From: Longimicrobiales bacterium
GTDB lineage: Bacteria; Gemmatimonadota; Gemmatimonadetes; Longimicrobiales; Gaopeijiaceae
NCBI GenBank assembly: GCA_028279425.1
Contig: JANQNV010000198.1
Coordinates: forward strand, 1 to 64,000
DNA: 64,000 nucleotides
Reading direction: 5' to 3'
How positions within the stretch are numbered: the first letter of the stretch is position 1; every line of letters begins with the position of its first letter. The translations under genes and the position numbers were made by a program. This document shows, piece by piece, positions 44,245 to 53,488 of the stretch. Below the pieces are notes generated by a model that was given only the letters and a program-made list of their open reading frames with translations, made no database searches and was not told the origin of the DNA.

Positions 44245-47184
44245 TCAGCTCCCCCCGTTCGACTGCAAAACCGCCTGGATCAATTGCGACCGCTCACGCT
44301 CGACCTGTTCGCGCAGAGCCGCGTCTTCATCCAGCGAAAAGTAGCGCCGTCCATCCACCCACGTCTCCTCGGCCTTCGTGAACTGCGAGAGCGGATGCCC
44401 GTTCCAGACCACGAAGTCTGCGTCCTTGCCGGGCTCCAGTGAACCCACCCGGTCGTCGATCGCCATGACCTGAGCCGACTGGTTCGTGACCGTCGAGAGG
44501 GCCTGCTCCTCGGTCAGGCCGGTCCGCAGGAGCTTGCCGGCCTCCCAGTTCATTCGACTCGAAATCGCACTGTTGTCGGAATGCAGCGAGGTGACGACCC
44601 CCGCCTCCATCAGGATACGCGCGTTGTAGATCGTGGCGTCGTAGGCTTCGAGCTTGAACGACGACCAGTCGCTCCAGACCACGGCTCCGACGCCAGAGGC
44701 CGCGAGTTCGGTCGCGATCTTGTAGGCCTCGACCCCGTGCTGCAGGGTCTGGACCCGGAAGCCGAACTCTTCGGCCAGGCGAATGAGGGCGAGGAACTCG
44801 TCCTGGCGGTATCCGTGTGACGAGATCAACAGCTCCTGCTCGAGGATGTCGATGATCGCTTCCATCCTCTGATCTCGACGCGGCGGGATGCCTTCGCCGG
44901 TCTCTTCCCACCGGGCCCATTCGGCCTGATAGTCGCGGGCCGCCTTGAAGTGGTCGCGAATGATCTCCATGGTGCCCATACGGGTGTCCGGATACCGGTT
45001 CGCCGACCGCTTGGGGTTCTCACCCAGCGCGAACTTCACCGTGCGCGGTGCGCCCTCCAGCTTGAGGTCTTCGGGCAGGAGTCCCCAGCGCATCTTCACG
45101 AAGACGTTTTCGCCACCGATCGGATTCGCCGATCCGTGCTTGATGTGCGCGGTCGTCAGCCCGCCGGCGAGCTGCCGGTACATCCAGATGTTGTTGTGGG
45201 TGACCACGTCGCCCATCTGGACCTCGGGCACGATCGCGAATCCGCTCTCGTTGACCCCCGAAGTACCCGAGTGGATGTGGGGGTCGATCAGACCCGGCGT
45301 CACGTGCTTTCCAGTCCCGTCGATCTCGACGGCGCCCGACGGCGCATCGAGTCCGCGCCCCACCTCGGCCACCCTCCCGGCCTCGAAGAGTACGTCGGCC
45401 TCCTCGAGACGGCCCTGCGGCCCCTGGGTCCAGACCGTCGCGTTCCGCACGATCACGGCTGCGGGCTGCTCCGGAATCGAAGACACCCCGAATTCCATCA
45501 TGGGACGGATGAACGGGAGGTCGATCTCGGGCACGCTCGACGCCACGACGCCGATCTGGTCACCCTCGAACGCCTCGGTCCGCGTGCCGCGGAACGCCGG
45601 ATTGGCGTAGTTGGGCATGGTGCTCCAGCCGTAGAAGTCGTCGCCGTCGATCGAGCCGGCGAGGAGAACCACCCCTTCGTAGCCGATGTCGTACCCGTCG
45701 AACTGCATCTCGATGCGGCCCGTCTCGGCAACGACCGACACGTTCTGGAGCGGGTACTGGTTCCCATTGATGTCGATGGTGCCCCGGAGGCGGCCGAGGG
45801 TGCCCTCGAGTCGGAGTTCGCCCCCGAAGCCGAAGGGATCGTCGGAGGCGATCTGCCAGGTCCCCCGCGGATCGATCTCCGCGGCGCGGGACACCTCGTA
45901 GGGCATCCCCTCGACCCACACGTTCCGCACGGTCGCTTCTTCGGTGAACAGGTCCCCCTCCGACACGACGAGGTTGGCGACCTTGCCCTCCGCGATCGTC
46001 CCGTGCGTCCGTTCGAGCCCCAACCAACCGGCCGGCGTGGTCGTCAGCGCGGCGAGGGCGTCGGCCGGAGACAGCCCGCGCGCCACAGCCGTGCGCAGGT
46101 TCGGCAAGAAGTCGTTGAGCGAGGGCGCCCCATCGGTCGTGATGGCGAAGGGCACGCCCGCGTCGGCGAGCTGGGCGGGGCTGGTCGGCGCGAGGTACCA
46201 GTGACGCAGCTCGGCGAGCGACACGTTCATCGCGGCCTCGGGGTCGCTGACGTCGGGGGCGTCGGGAAAGCCGAGCGGGATGATGAGCGGATCCGTTCGA
46301 CCGCGGAGCACGTCGATGATGCGATACTCCGTGCCGCTCCCGCGGAACCAGGGCGTCACCCCGTGTTCGCTCGCGATGCGGTGGGCGCGCAGATACTCCT
46401 CTTCGCTCCGCGCCTCGAACAACACGGGTTGCTCACCCTGGATGGCCCCCTCGAGCGCTTCGAGAGCGGCGCTCGTCTCGGGCGGGAGGAAGGCGCGCCC
46501 ACTCTCTTCGTAGGCGGCCCAGGCGCGCATGTACCAGTCGGTGTCCATGAGCGTTTGCTCCATGAGCGCCACCGTACCCATCGGCGAGTTCGGGTAACGG
46601 CCCGGCAGCTCGAAGCTGCGCTGGAAGCCGACCGAATGGACGAGATCGGGCCGAAGGACGCGGTCTCGCACATTCCCCTCGCCGAGGTCGACTACCGTGG
46701 CCTGACCGCGGAAGATTCCCTCGCGGGGCACCACCAGGGCCGTGCCGAAGCCTTGCGACCGTAGTGAAGCGCGGCGGTCCGCATCGTCCGTGAGGTTCAT
46801 CGTGGTGCTGAACCAGGCCCGCACCTGAGCGTTCCAGTGCGTCGGTCCCACGTCACCGCCCTCCGGGACGTCGTCCATCCCCAGATCGGCGTGGGCGTCG
46901 ATGAAGCCCGGATAGACGGTGTGACCGCTCAGGTCCCAGACGCGAGCCCCCGCCGGGGGACTCACGTTCGAGCCGACCGCCTGGATGATCCCGTCGCGGA
47001 CGACCACGGTGGCACCGTCGACCACCTCGCCCGGGCCGGTCACGACGCGCGCCCCGGTCAGCGCGTGATAGGTAGCCGTATTGTCTCGAATGCCCTCGAT
47101 GGGCTGTGTACGAGTCGCCTGCTGCGCTTCCGCCATTCCAGGGAGCAGAAGAACCAGGCCGAACAGAAGGGAACGGGACCTCAC
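44245..47184 (-). CDS. Secreted tandem double amidohydrolase
   Basis: 979 residues with signal peptide (LLFGLVLLLPGMAEAQ). Two amidohydrolase modules are joined by a beta domain (about 450-560). In module 1 the metal motif is altered to IDAHADLG (one His kept). In module 2 it is intact: GLIDPHIHSG, with later QHGVEAYKIA and SLHSDNSAI carrying further ligands. Module 2 ends in the typical MAIDDRVGSLEPGKDADFVVW. Substrate unknown; relatives are often annotated as imidazolonepropionase-like. It is upstream of the shorter paralogue. Confidence 0.88.
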   Translation of the reverse strand: MRSRSLLFGLVLLLPGMAEAQQATRTQPIEGIRDNTATYHALTGARVVTGPGEVVDGATVVVRDGIIQAVGSNVSPPAGARVWDLSGHTVYPGFIDAHADLGMDDVPEGGDVGPTHWNAQVRAWFSTTMNLTDDADRRASLRSQGFGTALVVPREGIFRGQATVVDLGEGNVRDRVLRPDLVHSVGFQRSFELPGRYPNSPMGTVALMEQTLMDTDWYMRAWAAYEESGRAFLPPETSAALEALEGAIQGEQPVLFEARSEEEYLRAHRIASEHGVTPWFRGSGTEYRIIDVLRGRTDPLIIPLGFPDAPDVSDPEAAMNVSLAELRHWYLAPTSPAQLADAGVPFAITTDGAPSLNDFLPNLRTAVARGLSPADALAALTTTPAGWLGLERTHGTIAEGKVANLVVSEGDLFTEEATVRNVWVEGMPYEVSRAAEIDPRGTWQIASDDPFGFGGELRLEGTLGRLRGTIDINGNQYPLQNVSVVAETGRIEMQFDGYDIGYEGVVLLAGSIDGDDFYGWSTMPNYANPAFRGTRTEAFEGDQIGVVASSVPEIDLPFIRPMMEFGVSSIPEQPAAVIVRNATVWTQGPQGRLEEADVLFEAGRVAEVGRGLDAPSGAVEIDGTGKHVTPGLIDPHIHSGTSGVNESGFAIVPEVQMGDVVTHNNIWMYRQLAGGLTTAHIKHGSANPIGGENVFVKMRWGLLPEDLKLEGAPRTVKFALGENPKRSANRYPDTRMGTMEIIRDHFKAARDYQAEWARWEETGEGIPPRRDQRMEAIIDILEQELLISSHGYRQDEFLALIRLAEEFGFRVQTLQHGVEAYKIATELAASGVGAVVWSDWSSFKLEAYDATIYNARILMEAGVVTSLHSDNSAISSRMNWEAGKLLRTGLTEEQALSTVTNQSAQVMAIDDRVGSLEPGKDADFVVWNGHPLSQFTKAEETWVDGRRYFSLDEDAALREQVERERSQLIQAVLQSNGGS

Positions 47185-47352
47185 GATGAGCCTCGATACG
47201 AAAGGGTGAATCTGCCGTTAGACGTACTCCCACGGAGGCCACCCGTCAAACGGAATCTCCACCCTCCACGGCCCTCGACACGGCAGCTACCCGCGGCAAG
47301 AGAGGCGGGTACCACGGATGCCCGGCCGCCCAGCAGCGGGTGCGCGCAAAAA

Positions 47353-47436
47353 CGGAGGGGGTGGGATTCGAACCCACGAGGGCTTGCGCCCGCCGGTTTT
47401 CAAGACCGGTGCATTGAACCGCTCTGCCACCCCTCC
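47353..47436 (-). tRNA. tRNA-Ser(UGA)
   Basis: 84 bases on the minus strand. Acceptor stem GGAGGGG pairs with CCCCTCC, with discriminator G. The anticodon stem CCGGT/ACCGG encloses loop CTTGAAA with anticodon TGA. A long variable arm (GCGGGCGCAAGCCCTC region) marks a class II tRNA, and the T arm is GTGGG-TTCGAAT-CCCAC. CCA is not encoded. Five T residues (47348-47352) follow at once and can act as the terminator. A promoter lies at 47476-47504. Confidence 0.97.
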
Positions 47437-47475
47437 AAGTCGGGCGTCCACGACCGCCGAACGCCCTCGGCGAGA

Positions 47476-47504
47476 AGCCTACCGGCTCGAGCGGTGGATG
47501 TCAC
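47476..47504 (-). promoter_or_regulatory. Probable promoter of tRNA-Ser(UGA)
   Basis: GTGACA (47499-47504), 17 bases, TAGGCT (47476-47481) on the minus strand. The start would be about 33 bases before the mature tRNA. Confidence 0.5.
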
Positions 47505-47634
47505 CCCACCCACGAACGCTTTCTCAAGCCCCTCTCACCCGTCGTCGATACTGAATGGGGATTCCTTCGCCCTTCCGGCCCGGCCCCCGACACTCCGTTC
47601 TGGACGTGTCCGTGCCGCCCACGCCCCGCAGCCG

Positions 47635-50319
47635 ATGAACGACCCCATCCGGCCCCGCGCCTGCCACGCCGTCGTATCCACCGATGCCGAGGGGCGGGTG
47701 ACCGCGGTCAGCGCCGATGCCGACGACGTGTTCGGGCGAGCGCCCGAAGGCCTCATTGGACGGTTCGTGACCGATCTGGTCGACCCGGATGACGTCGGGG
47801 TCCTCGCCGAGGCCTACCGCAGCACACTGGAGACGGGGGCGTCGACCACCCTGCGCGTCCACATTCCCCCGAAGAGCGGTCCCGCCCTCGCCTTCGAAGC
47901 GACCACCTTCGCCATCCGCGACGCAGTCGGACGGGCACCGGCGCTCACCCTCTCCCTGCGCCGCACGGCCGAACCCCCGGTCCACGCGCCCGGCACCGAT
48001 GCTCCCAACGAGGAGGCGGTACGACTCCAGACGGTGATCGACGGGGCCCGGATGGGCACGTGGGAGTGGCACGCGCCGTCCGGGATCGTTCGCCACAACG
48101 AACGTTGGGCGCAGATGCTGGGCTACACGCTCGACGAGATTCCTCTCGACGACGAGGTGTGGGGTCGGTACGTCCACGAAGACGACCTGCCGGGCGTGAT
48201 CGAGAGTTTCCAGGCGCACGTGCAGGGTCGCGCCGAGCTGTATTCGGCCCTCTATCGGCTGCTTCATCGCGACGGTCACCACGTCTGGGTCCAGGACGTG
48301 GGTCGCGTGCTGGAGCGCGACGACGAAGGTCACCCGATTCGCGCCGCCGGGATCAGTATGGACGTCACGGCCAGAGTGGAGGCCGAGGCCGCCGCCCGGC
48401 AGCACCTCGCGAAATTCCAGTCGCTGTTCGAGAGCCAACCGATGGGGGTCGCGGTCACCGACCCGGAAGGCAACCTGCGCGAGGTGAACCGTACGGCCGA
48501 GTCGATTCTCGGGCTCGATCAGGAGCAGCAGACCCCGCGGGCAATCGACGGCGACCCGGGGGCGATCCTGAGACCCGACGGGTCGCCCATGCCGCCCGAG
48601 GAATTCACATGGGTCCGCGCACTTCAGGAGAATCGCCGAATCGAGGGCTGCGAGATGGCGGTGCGACGTCCGGACGGATCCTGGCGTTGGCTATCGGTGA
48701 GCGCGGCGCCCGTCGATCACCCGGACTACGGCGTGCTGGTAAGCTACACCGACGTGACCGAGATCAAGGCGGCGGAGGCGCGCTACCGGACCATCTTCGA
48801 TTCGATCGACGACGTGATCTTCACCCTCGATCCGGAGCATCGATTCACCGAGATCTTCGTCTCGGAGAGCGATCCTCGTTGGAGGGAGGTGCTCGGTGCG
48901 CCCGTTGCCGACCTGATCGGACAGGACATGCGTCAGCACCTCGCCGACCAGCCGGAGCACGCCGACGCGGTCGATCGTGCACTCGCCGGCGAGAGCGTCG
49001 TGTACGAGTGGAGCCCCGCGGGGCAGCCCGAGACGCGCCGTATCCAGACGGCCATGTCGCGCATCGTCGACAACGCGGGCCAGGTGATCGGGGTGGTGGG
49101 TGTGGGACGCGACGTCACGGCGCGCGTCGAGCTCGAGGAGGCTCGGGTCGAGATGGAGAAGCGCACCATGGCCCTGCAGAAGGCCGAGAGCCTGGCCGCC
49201 CTCGCGGGGGGCATCGCGCACGACTTCAACAACCTCCTGAGCGGGGTACTGCTCAACGCGGAACTCGCCTCACGCGAGGTGGGAACCGCTTCGCGCGCAC
49301 ACGACCTGCTCGAAGACATCGTCGACGCCGCCGAGAGTGCTTCCGCGCTCTCGCGGCAGATGCTGGCCTACTCGGGCCGGGGGCGCTTCCTCGTCGAGAG
49401 GATCGATCCCGGCGACCTGCTGCGTTCGATGCGTTCGCCACTCGCGGCCCGCCTCGGCACCGACCGCCCGCTGGAGCTGTCGCTCGACCCCGCGGTTCCG
49501 GAGATCCACGCCGACGCCGCGCAGGTCTGGCAAGCCGTGTACAACCTCATCGTGAATGCTGCCGACGCCGTCGGAGACGACGGCGGCCGTATCGCGGTCC
49601 ATGCTCGCCCTGTGAATCGCCACGACATTCCGTCCCATCTGCGCGGCGATCGATCTCACCTCTCTGGCGAAGACTTCGTTCAGATCTCGGTCGACGACAG
49701 CGGCGGCGGCGTCGCCGACGAGGTGGTGGAACGCCTGTTCGAGCCGTTCATCACCACCAAGGTCTCGGGTCGGGGCCTTGGGCTCTCGGCCGTGTTCGGG
49801 ATCACGCGCGCGCACGGGGGAGCCGTCTTGTTCGACCCGCACACCGACGATGGCGCGACCTTCCACCTCTTCTTCCCCGCCCTCGCCGACCGGACGCCGA
49901 CCGAGGAAGCGCCTCCGCTCGAACCGGTGGAGCCGGAGCGGCGAACGGTCCTGATCGTCGACGATGAAGACATCGTGCGACGCGCGGGGCGTCGACTGTT
50001 GGAGGCGCTGGGTTGTGAGGTGCTCGAAGCAGACGACGGCGATGTGGCGCTGGAGGTATGGCGAGCCCACCGATCCGAGATCGATCTCGTGGTCCTCGAC
50101 ATGATGATGCCTCGCCTCGACGGCTGCGACACCCTCGCGGAACTGCGGCGGCACGCGCCCGACCTGAAGGTGCTCATGACGAGCGGCTACAGCGAGCGGG
50201 AGGTGCTGGCGCGATCGCAGGAGCATCGCCCGGACGGCTTCATTCCGAAGCCGTTCCGACTCAGGCAAGTCGAGGCCGCGATCGACGAGTTGCTCCCCCC
50301 GGTGGTAGCCGCGACCTAG
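47635..50319 (+). CDS. Multi-PAS hybrid histidine kinase with receiver domain
   Basis: 894 residues, no TM helices, so a cytoplasmic sensor. Four PAS domains span about 10-500; the second to fourth each end in a PAC-like DVTARVEAE, YTDVTEIKAAE or RDVTARVELEE. A dimerisation/phospho-acceptor domain has AGGIAHDFNNLLSG with His529. The HATPase domain has NLIVNAADAV, DDSGGGV, FEPFITTK and GRGLGLSAV. The C-terminal receiver has phospho-acceptor Asp822 in VVLDMMMPRLDG and the late Lys in FIPKPF. The start at 47635 is used; a longer reading crosses the tRNA. The stop TAG is the first TAG of the repeat element at 50316. Confidence 0.93.
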   Translation: MNDPIRPRACHAVVSTDAEGRVTAVSADADDVFGRAPEGLIGRFVTDLVDPDDVGVLAEAYRSTLETGASTTLRVHIPPKSGPALAFEATTFAIRDAVGRAPALTLSLRRTAEPPVHAPGTDAPNEEAVRLQTVIDGARMGTWEWHAPSGIVRHNERWAQMLGYTLDEIPLDDEVWGRYVHEDDLPGVIESFQAHVQGRAELYSALYRLLHRDGHHVWVQDVGRVLERDDEGHPIRAAGISMDVTARVEAEAAARQHLAKFQSLFESQPMGVAVTDPEGNLREVNRTAESILGLDQEQQTPRAIDGDPGAILRPDGSPMPPEEFTWVRALQENRRIEGCEMAVRRPDGSWRWLSVSAAPVDHPDYGVLVSYTDVTEIKAAEARYRTIFDSIDDVIFTLDPEHRFTEIFVSESDPRWREVLGAPVADLIGQDMRQHLADQPEHADAVDRALAGESVVYEWSPAGQPETRRIQTAMSRIVDNAGQVIGVVGVGRDVTARVELEEARVEMEKRTMALQKAESLAALAGGIAHDFNNLLSGVLLNAELASREVGTASRAHDLLEDIVDAAESASALSRQMLAYSGRGRFLVERIDPGDLLRSMRSPLAARLGTDRPLELSLDPAVPEIHADAAQVWQAVYNLIVNAADAVGDDGGRIAVHARPVNRHDIPSHLRGDRSHLSGEDFVQISVDDSGGGVADEVVERLFEPFITTKVSGRGLGLSAVFGITRAHGGAVLFDPHTDDGATFHLFFPALADRTPTEEAPPLEPVEPERRTVLIVDDEDIVRRAGRRLLEALGCEVLEADDGDVALEVWRAHRSEIDLVVLDMMMPRLDGCDTLAELRRHAPDLKVLMTSGYSEREVLARSQEHRPDGFIPKPFRLRQVEAAIDELLPPVVAAT

Positions 50320-50483
50320 TGTAGTGTCGCCAAAGTCCTGATGCCGTTCGCGCGCGGGGGCATCCACGGGATGCGTCGTTGGAACTCCTTGCCGTAGCTA
50401 TCGCTACGCCGCGTCGTTCCGCCTCGCCTCCGCGGCGCCTCCGCACCCTCGGCGGTCACCAGACTTTGGCGACACTACACTAG
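50316..50483 (+). mobile_element. 168-bp MITE-like element with perfect 22-bp terminal inverted repeats
   Basis: The left 22 bases (50316-50337, starting CTAGTGTAGTGTCGCC) are the exact reverse complement of the right 22 (50462-50483). The interior is non-coding and folds well: hairpin 50360-50374 (GCATCC/GGATGC), hairpin 50393-50408 (CGTAGC/GCTACG, loop TATC), and an outer GGAAC/GTTCC pairing (50381-50385 with 50416-50420). The right 72 bases recur at 1-72. Both copies start or end in CTAG that supplies the TAG stop of the adjacent gene. CTAG could be a target-site duplication. No transposase is seen. Confidence 0.85.
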
Positions 50484-50523
50484 GAGGCGGTCCGAGCAAT
50501 GGGGTGAGGCCACGCGGAGGTCC

Positions 50524-50545
50524 CCCCCGACCTTCGGGTTGGGGG
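50524..50545 (+). other. UUCG-capped hairpin in the leader of the metalloprotease gene
   Basis: A 9-bp stem (50524-50532 with 50537-50545, one G-U pair) closed by a TTCG tetraloop. It is followed at once by GCAAGG...CCTTGC arms that could form a second stem. It lies in the 171-base spacer between the repeat element and the metalloprotease start. No T-run follows, so an RNA structure in the leader is more likely than a simple terminator. Confidence 0.45.
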
Positions 50546-50654
50546 TAGCAAGGACAGGTTCCCGGCACCCTTGCCAGCGCACACCCGTAGGAGGACTTTT
50601 CGTCGATCCGCTCGCGCGACGGGCGATACCTTCGACTCCACGGGATCCCTCCAG

Positions 50655-53075
50655 ATGCGCCGTTCGTACCTTTCCGTCCTGATCCTCTCCAGCTTCTTCA
50701 TGGGCGCCTGCGCCTCGGGCCATGCGGCATCGCCGTCCCCGGGCCAGAGCACGGCAGGTCCGGCCGGTTCACGCGGCTCGTCGTCCGACGACGGCCCGAA
50801 GCCGTATGCGGAGGTGATCACCGCCGACGCCGAGTCCGACGAGGGTCTCTTCACGGTGCACCGCATCGACGACGAGTTGTTCTACGAGATCCCTCTCGCC
50901 CGTATGGACGAGGAATTCCTGCTGCTCTCGCGGGTGTCGAAGACGCCGGACGGCGCCGGCTACGGAGGGTCGAAATCGAATACCTCGGTGGTGCGCTGGC
51001 AGCATCGCGGCGACCGCGTCCTGTTGCGGCTCGTGAACCACGACAACGTGGCCGAAGAGGGGCTCCCGGTGGCCGGCGCCGTCGCGAACTCCAACTTCGA
51101 ACCGGTGATCATGGCCTTCGACGTCGAGGCGTTGTCACCCGATTCCACGGCGGCGGTGATCGAGGTGACGCCCCTCTTCACCTCCGACGTGCCCCTTCTG
51201 GGTCTACCGTCCTTCCGCCGGACGCAGTTCGGAGTACGTCGGGTCGACGGGGACCGCACCTTCGTCGAGTGGGCTCGTTCCTTCCCGACCAACATCGAAG
51301 TGCGCCGCGTCCTCACCTACGAGGCCACGCAGGCCCCCTCCAACGGGGCGGCCAATACCGTGTCGCTCGAGATGAACCACTCCATGCTCGAGCTTCCGTC
51401 CGACCCGATGGAGCCGCGCCTCTGCGATCCCCGCGTCGGATACTTCAGCGTCAACATGACCGACTTCGGGCTCGACACGCAGAAGGCGACCTCCCGATGC
51501 TACGTCACCCGTTGGCGGTTGGAGCCGAGCGAGCCCGAGGCGTTCGCGCGGGGAGAGTTGGTCGATCCGGTCAAGCCGATCGTCTACTACATCGACCCGG
51601 CCACCCCCGCGAAGTGGCGTCCCTATCTCAAGCAGGGCGTGGACGACTGGCAGAAGGCCTTCGAGGCCGCCGGCTTCTCGAACGCGATCTACGCCGTCGA
51701 CGCACCCACGCCCGAAGAGGATCCGGAGTGGAGCCCGGAGGACGCCCGCTACAGCGTGATCCGGTATCTCGCTTCCGACGTGCAGAATGCATCCGGGCCC
51801 CATGTGCACGACCCGCGCACCGGCGAGATCCTCGAGTCGGACATCCAGTGGTACCACAACGTGATGAACCTCCTGCGCAACTGGTTCTTCATCCAGACGG
51901 CCGCCGTCAATCCCGACGCGCGCGGGATCGAGTTCCCCGACGAGGTCATGGGTGAGCTCATCCGGTTCGTTTCGGCGCACGAGGTCGGCCACACGCTGGG
52001 CCTCCCCCACAACATGCAGTCCTCCGCCTATTACCCCGTGGAGCAGTTGCGCACTCGGTTCACCTGCGAGTACGGGGTGGCGCCGTCGATCATGGACTAC
52101 GCGCGTTTCAACTACGTCGCGCAGCCGGGTGACGATACCTGTCTTCTGCCGCTCATCGGTCCCTACGACGTCTTCTCGATCGAGTGGGGCTATCGCCACG
52201 TCGAGGGCGGCGCCGACGAGGAGCGCGCCGAGCTGAACACGATGGTGTCCGAGAGGCAGGAAGATCCCATGTACCGGTTCGCCAGTGGTAACGGCGAAGA
52301 CCCCACCGCCTTGACCGAGGCGATCGGTGACGACGCGATGCTGGCGTCCGAGTACGGGATCGAAAACCTCAAGCGCATCGTCGACAACCTCATGGACTGG
52401 GTCTACCAGGAGGGCGAAGACTACGACCAGCTCGAGGAGCTGTACGACAACGTGGCCGGCCAGTGGAATCGCTACACCGGTCACGTCCTCACCAACGTCG
52501 GGGGGGTGGTCGAGACGCGGAAGCGGCAGGGTCAGGAGGGCCCGGTCTACGAGGCGGTGCCCGCCGACAAGCAGTCGCGCGCGGTCGAATACCTCAACCG
52601 CCACGTCTTCGCGACGCCGGAATGGATGCTCGACACCGACATCCTCGGCCGGATCACGAGTTCAGGGGTGCCCGACCAGCTCCGTGGCCGCCAGGTCTTC
52701 GCCCTCAACGGCCTCTTCAACGTGGACCGCATGAAGCGGTTGATCGAACAGGAAGCGCTCCACGGCGACGCGGCGTATGGACTCGGACAGATGATGGACG
52801 ACGTACGAGCCGGCATCTGGTCGGAGGCCCCGGCGGGGCGGGCCACCGACGCCTTCCGGAGGAACCTGCAGCGGGCTTATCTCGACCGACTCGGAGAGCT
52901 GATGTCCGACGAAGAGGCGACCCAGACCGACATCGCGCCCTTCGCGCGGGGTCAGCTGACCACCCTCCGCTCCGAGCTGACCGGGGCCGTGGGTCGGACG
53001 TCGCATCCGCCGACGCGCCTGCACTACCGCGACGTGCTCGCCCGCATCGACGCGGTTCTCGATCCGCCACGCTGA
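50655..53075 (+). CDS. Zinc-dependent metalloprotease lipoprotein (DUF5117/DUF4953 type)
   Basis: 806 residues. Signal with lipobox MGAC (SVLILSSFFMGACASG). The N-terminal beta-rich region has the DUF5117 pattern (FTVHRIDDELFYEIPLARMD, RVLLRLVNHDN). The gluzincin/metzincin motif HEVGHTLGLPH is at 442-452 with the following IMDYARFNYVAQPGD, resembling a Met-turn. It should act in the periplasm or on the cell surface. The start at 50655 puts the signal first; an ATG at 50571 adds 28 basic residues. Roles of this family are largely uncharacterised. Confidence 0.9.
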   Translation: MRRSYLSVLILSSFFMGACASGHAASPSPGQSTAGPAGSRGSSSDDGPKPYAEVITADAESDEGLFTVHRIDDELFYEIPLARMDEEFLLLSRVSKTPDGAGYGGSKSNTSVVRWQHRGDRVLLRLVNHDNVAEEGLPVAGAVANSNFEPVIMAFDVEALSPDSTAAVIEVTPLFTSDVPLLGLPSFRRTQFGVRRVDGDRTFVEWARSFPTNIEVRRVLTYEATQAPSNGAANTVSLEMNHSMLELPSDPMEPRLCDPRVGYFSVNMTDFGLDTQKATSRCYVTRWRLEPSEPEAFARGELVDPVKPIVYYIDPATPAKWRPYLKQGVDDWQKAFEAAGFSNAIYAVDAPTPEEDPEWSPEDARYSVIRYLASDVQNASGPHVHDPRTGEILESDIQWYHNVMNLLRNWFFIQTAAVNPDARGIEFPDEVMGELIRFVSAHEVGHTLGLPHNMQSSAYYPVEQLRTRFTCEYGVAPSIMDYARFNYVAQPGDDTCLLPLIGPYDVFSIEWGYRHVEGGADEERAELNTMVSERQEDPMYRFASGNGEDPTALTEAIGDDAMLASEYGIENLKRIVDNLMDWVYQEGEDYDQLEELYDNVAGQWNRYTGHVLTNVGGVVETRKRQGQEGPVYEAVPADKQSRAVEYLNRHVFATPEWMLDTDILGRITSSGVPDQLRGRQVFALNGLFNVDRMKRLIEQEALHGDAAYGLGQMMDDVRAGIWSEAPAGRATDAFRRNLQRAYLDRLGELMSDEEATQTDIAPFARGQLTTLRSELTGAVGRTSHPPTRLHYRDVLARIDAVLDPPR

Positions 53076-53200
53076 TTCGAGCTGCGCGCGTGAAGCGAGG
53101 CGCCGGCGCCGGGACCGGCACGAGTCCTGCCTCTTTGGGTGTCCTTCCACGACGCCCCTGCATTCGCCATCGACGATCGTCGGTGGCGAGGAGACCCGAG

Positions 53201-53488
53201 ATGCGCAGGATTCCTGATGATCTGCGGCTGTCCCGACCCGAGCGGTCCGCATCCTCGCAGACCCCTCGATCGCAGCCCGAGCGCAACGACCTGTTGCGCG
53301 GGTACCACGGACGCCCATCGTCGCGAGCGCGCCCCTTCCGCTTCTTCGAAACCCTTCTCGCTCGGCACCCAGCCCTCGACCGGGTCCTGGACGAGGCCAG
53401 CTACGGTGCCCCTGGAGAAGCGAGTGGGCCCGCCGATCCTGCACAGGGGGAATCCCCCCCGCCGCCAGCCCCTCCGCACCGCGTGTGA
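53201..53488 (+). CDS. Small hypothetical protein coupled to the UGM-like gene
   Basis: 95 residues, basic, Pro/Arg/Ser-rich, with one likely helix (FRFFETLLARHPALDRVLDEAS). No family recognised. Support comes from context: GAGGAG lies 7 bases before the ATG, and the TGA overlaps the next ATG by one base (TGATG). It fills most of the otherwise empty 412-base gap 53076-53487. It could instead be a leader that only couples translation, or chance; codon content is not decisive by eye. Confidence 0.45.
   Translation: MRRIPDDLRLSRPERSASSQTPRSQPERNDLLRGYHGRPSSRARPFRFFETLLARHPALDRVLDEASYGAPGEASGPADPAQGESPPPPAPPHRV

Noticed and set aside
46837-47634. N-terminal extension of the hybrid kinase
   Set aside because: It would read across tRNA-Ser and into the opposite-strand amidohydrolase gene; PAS homology begins only after the ATG at 47635.
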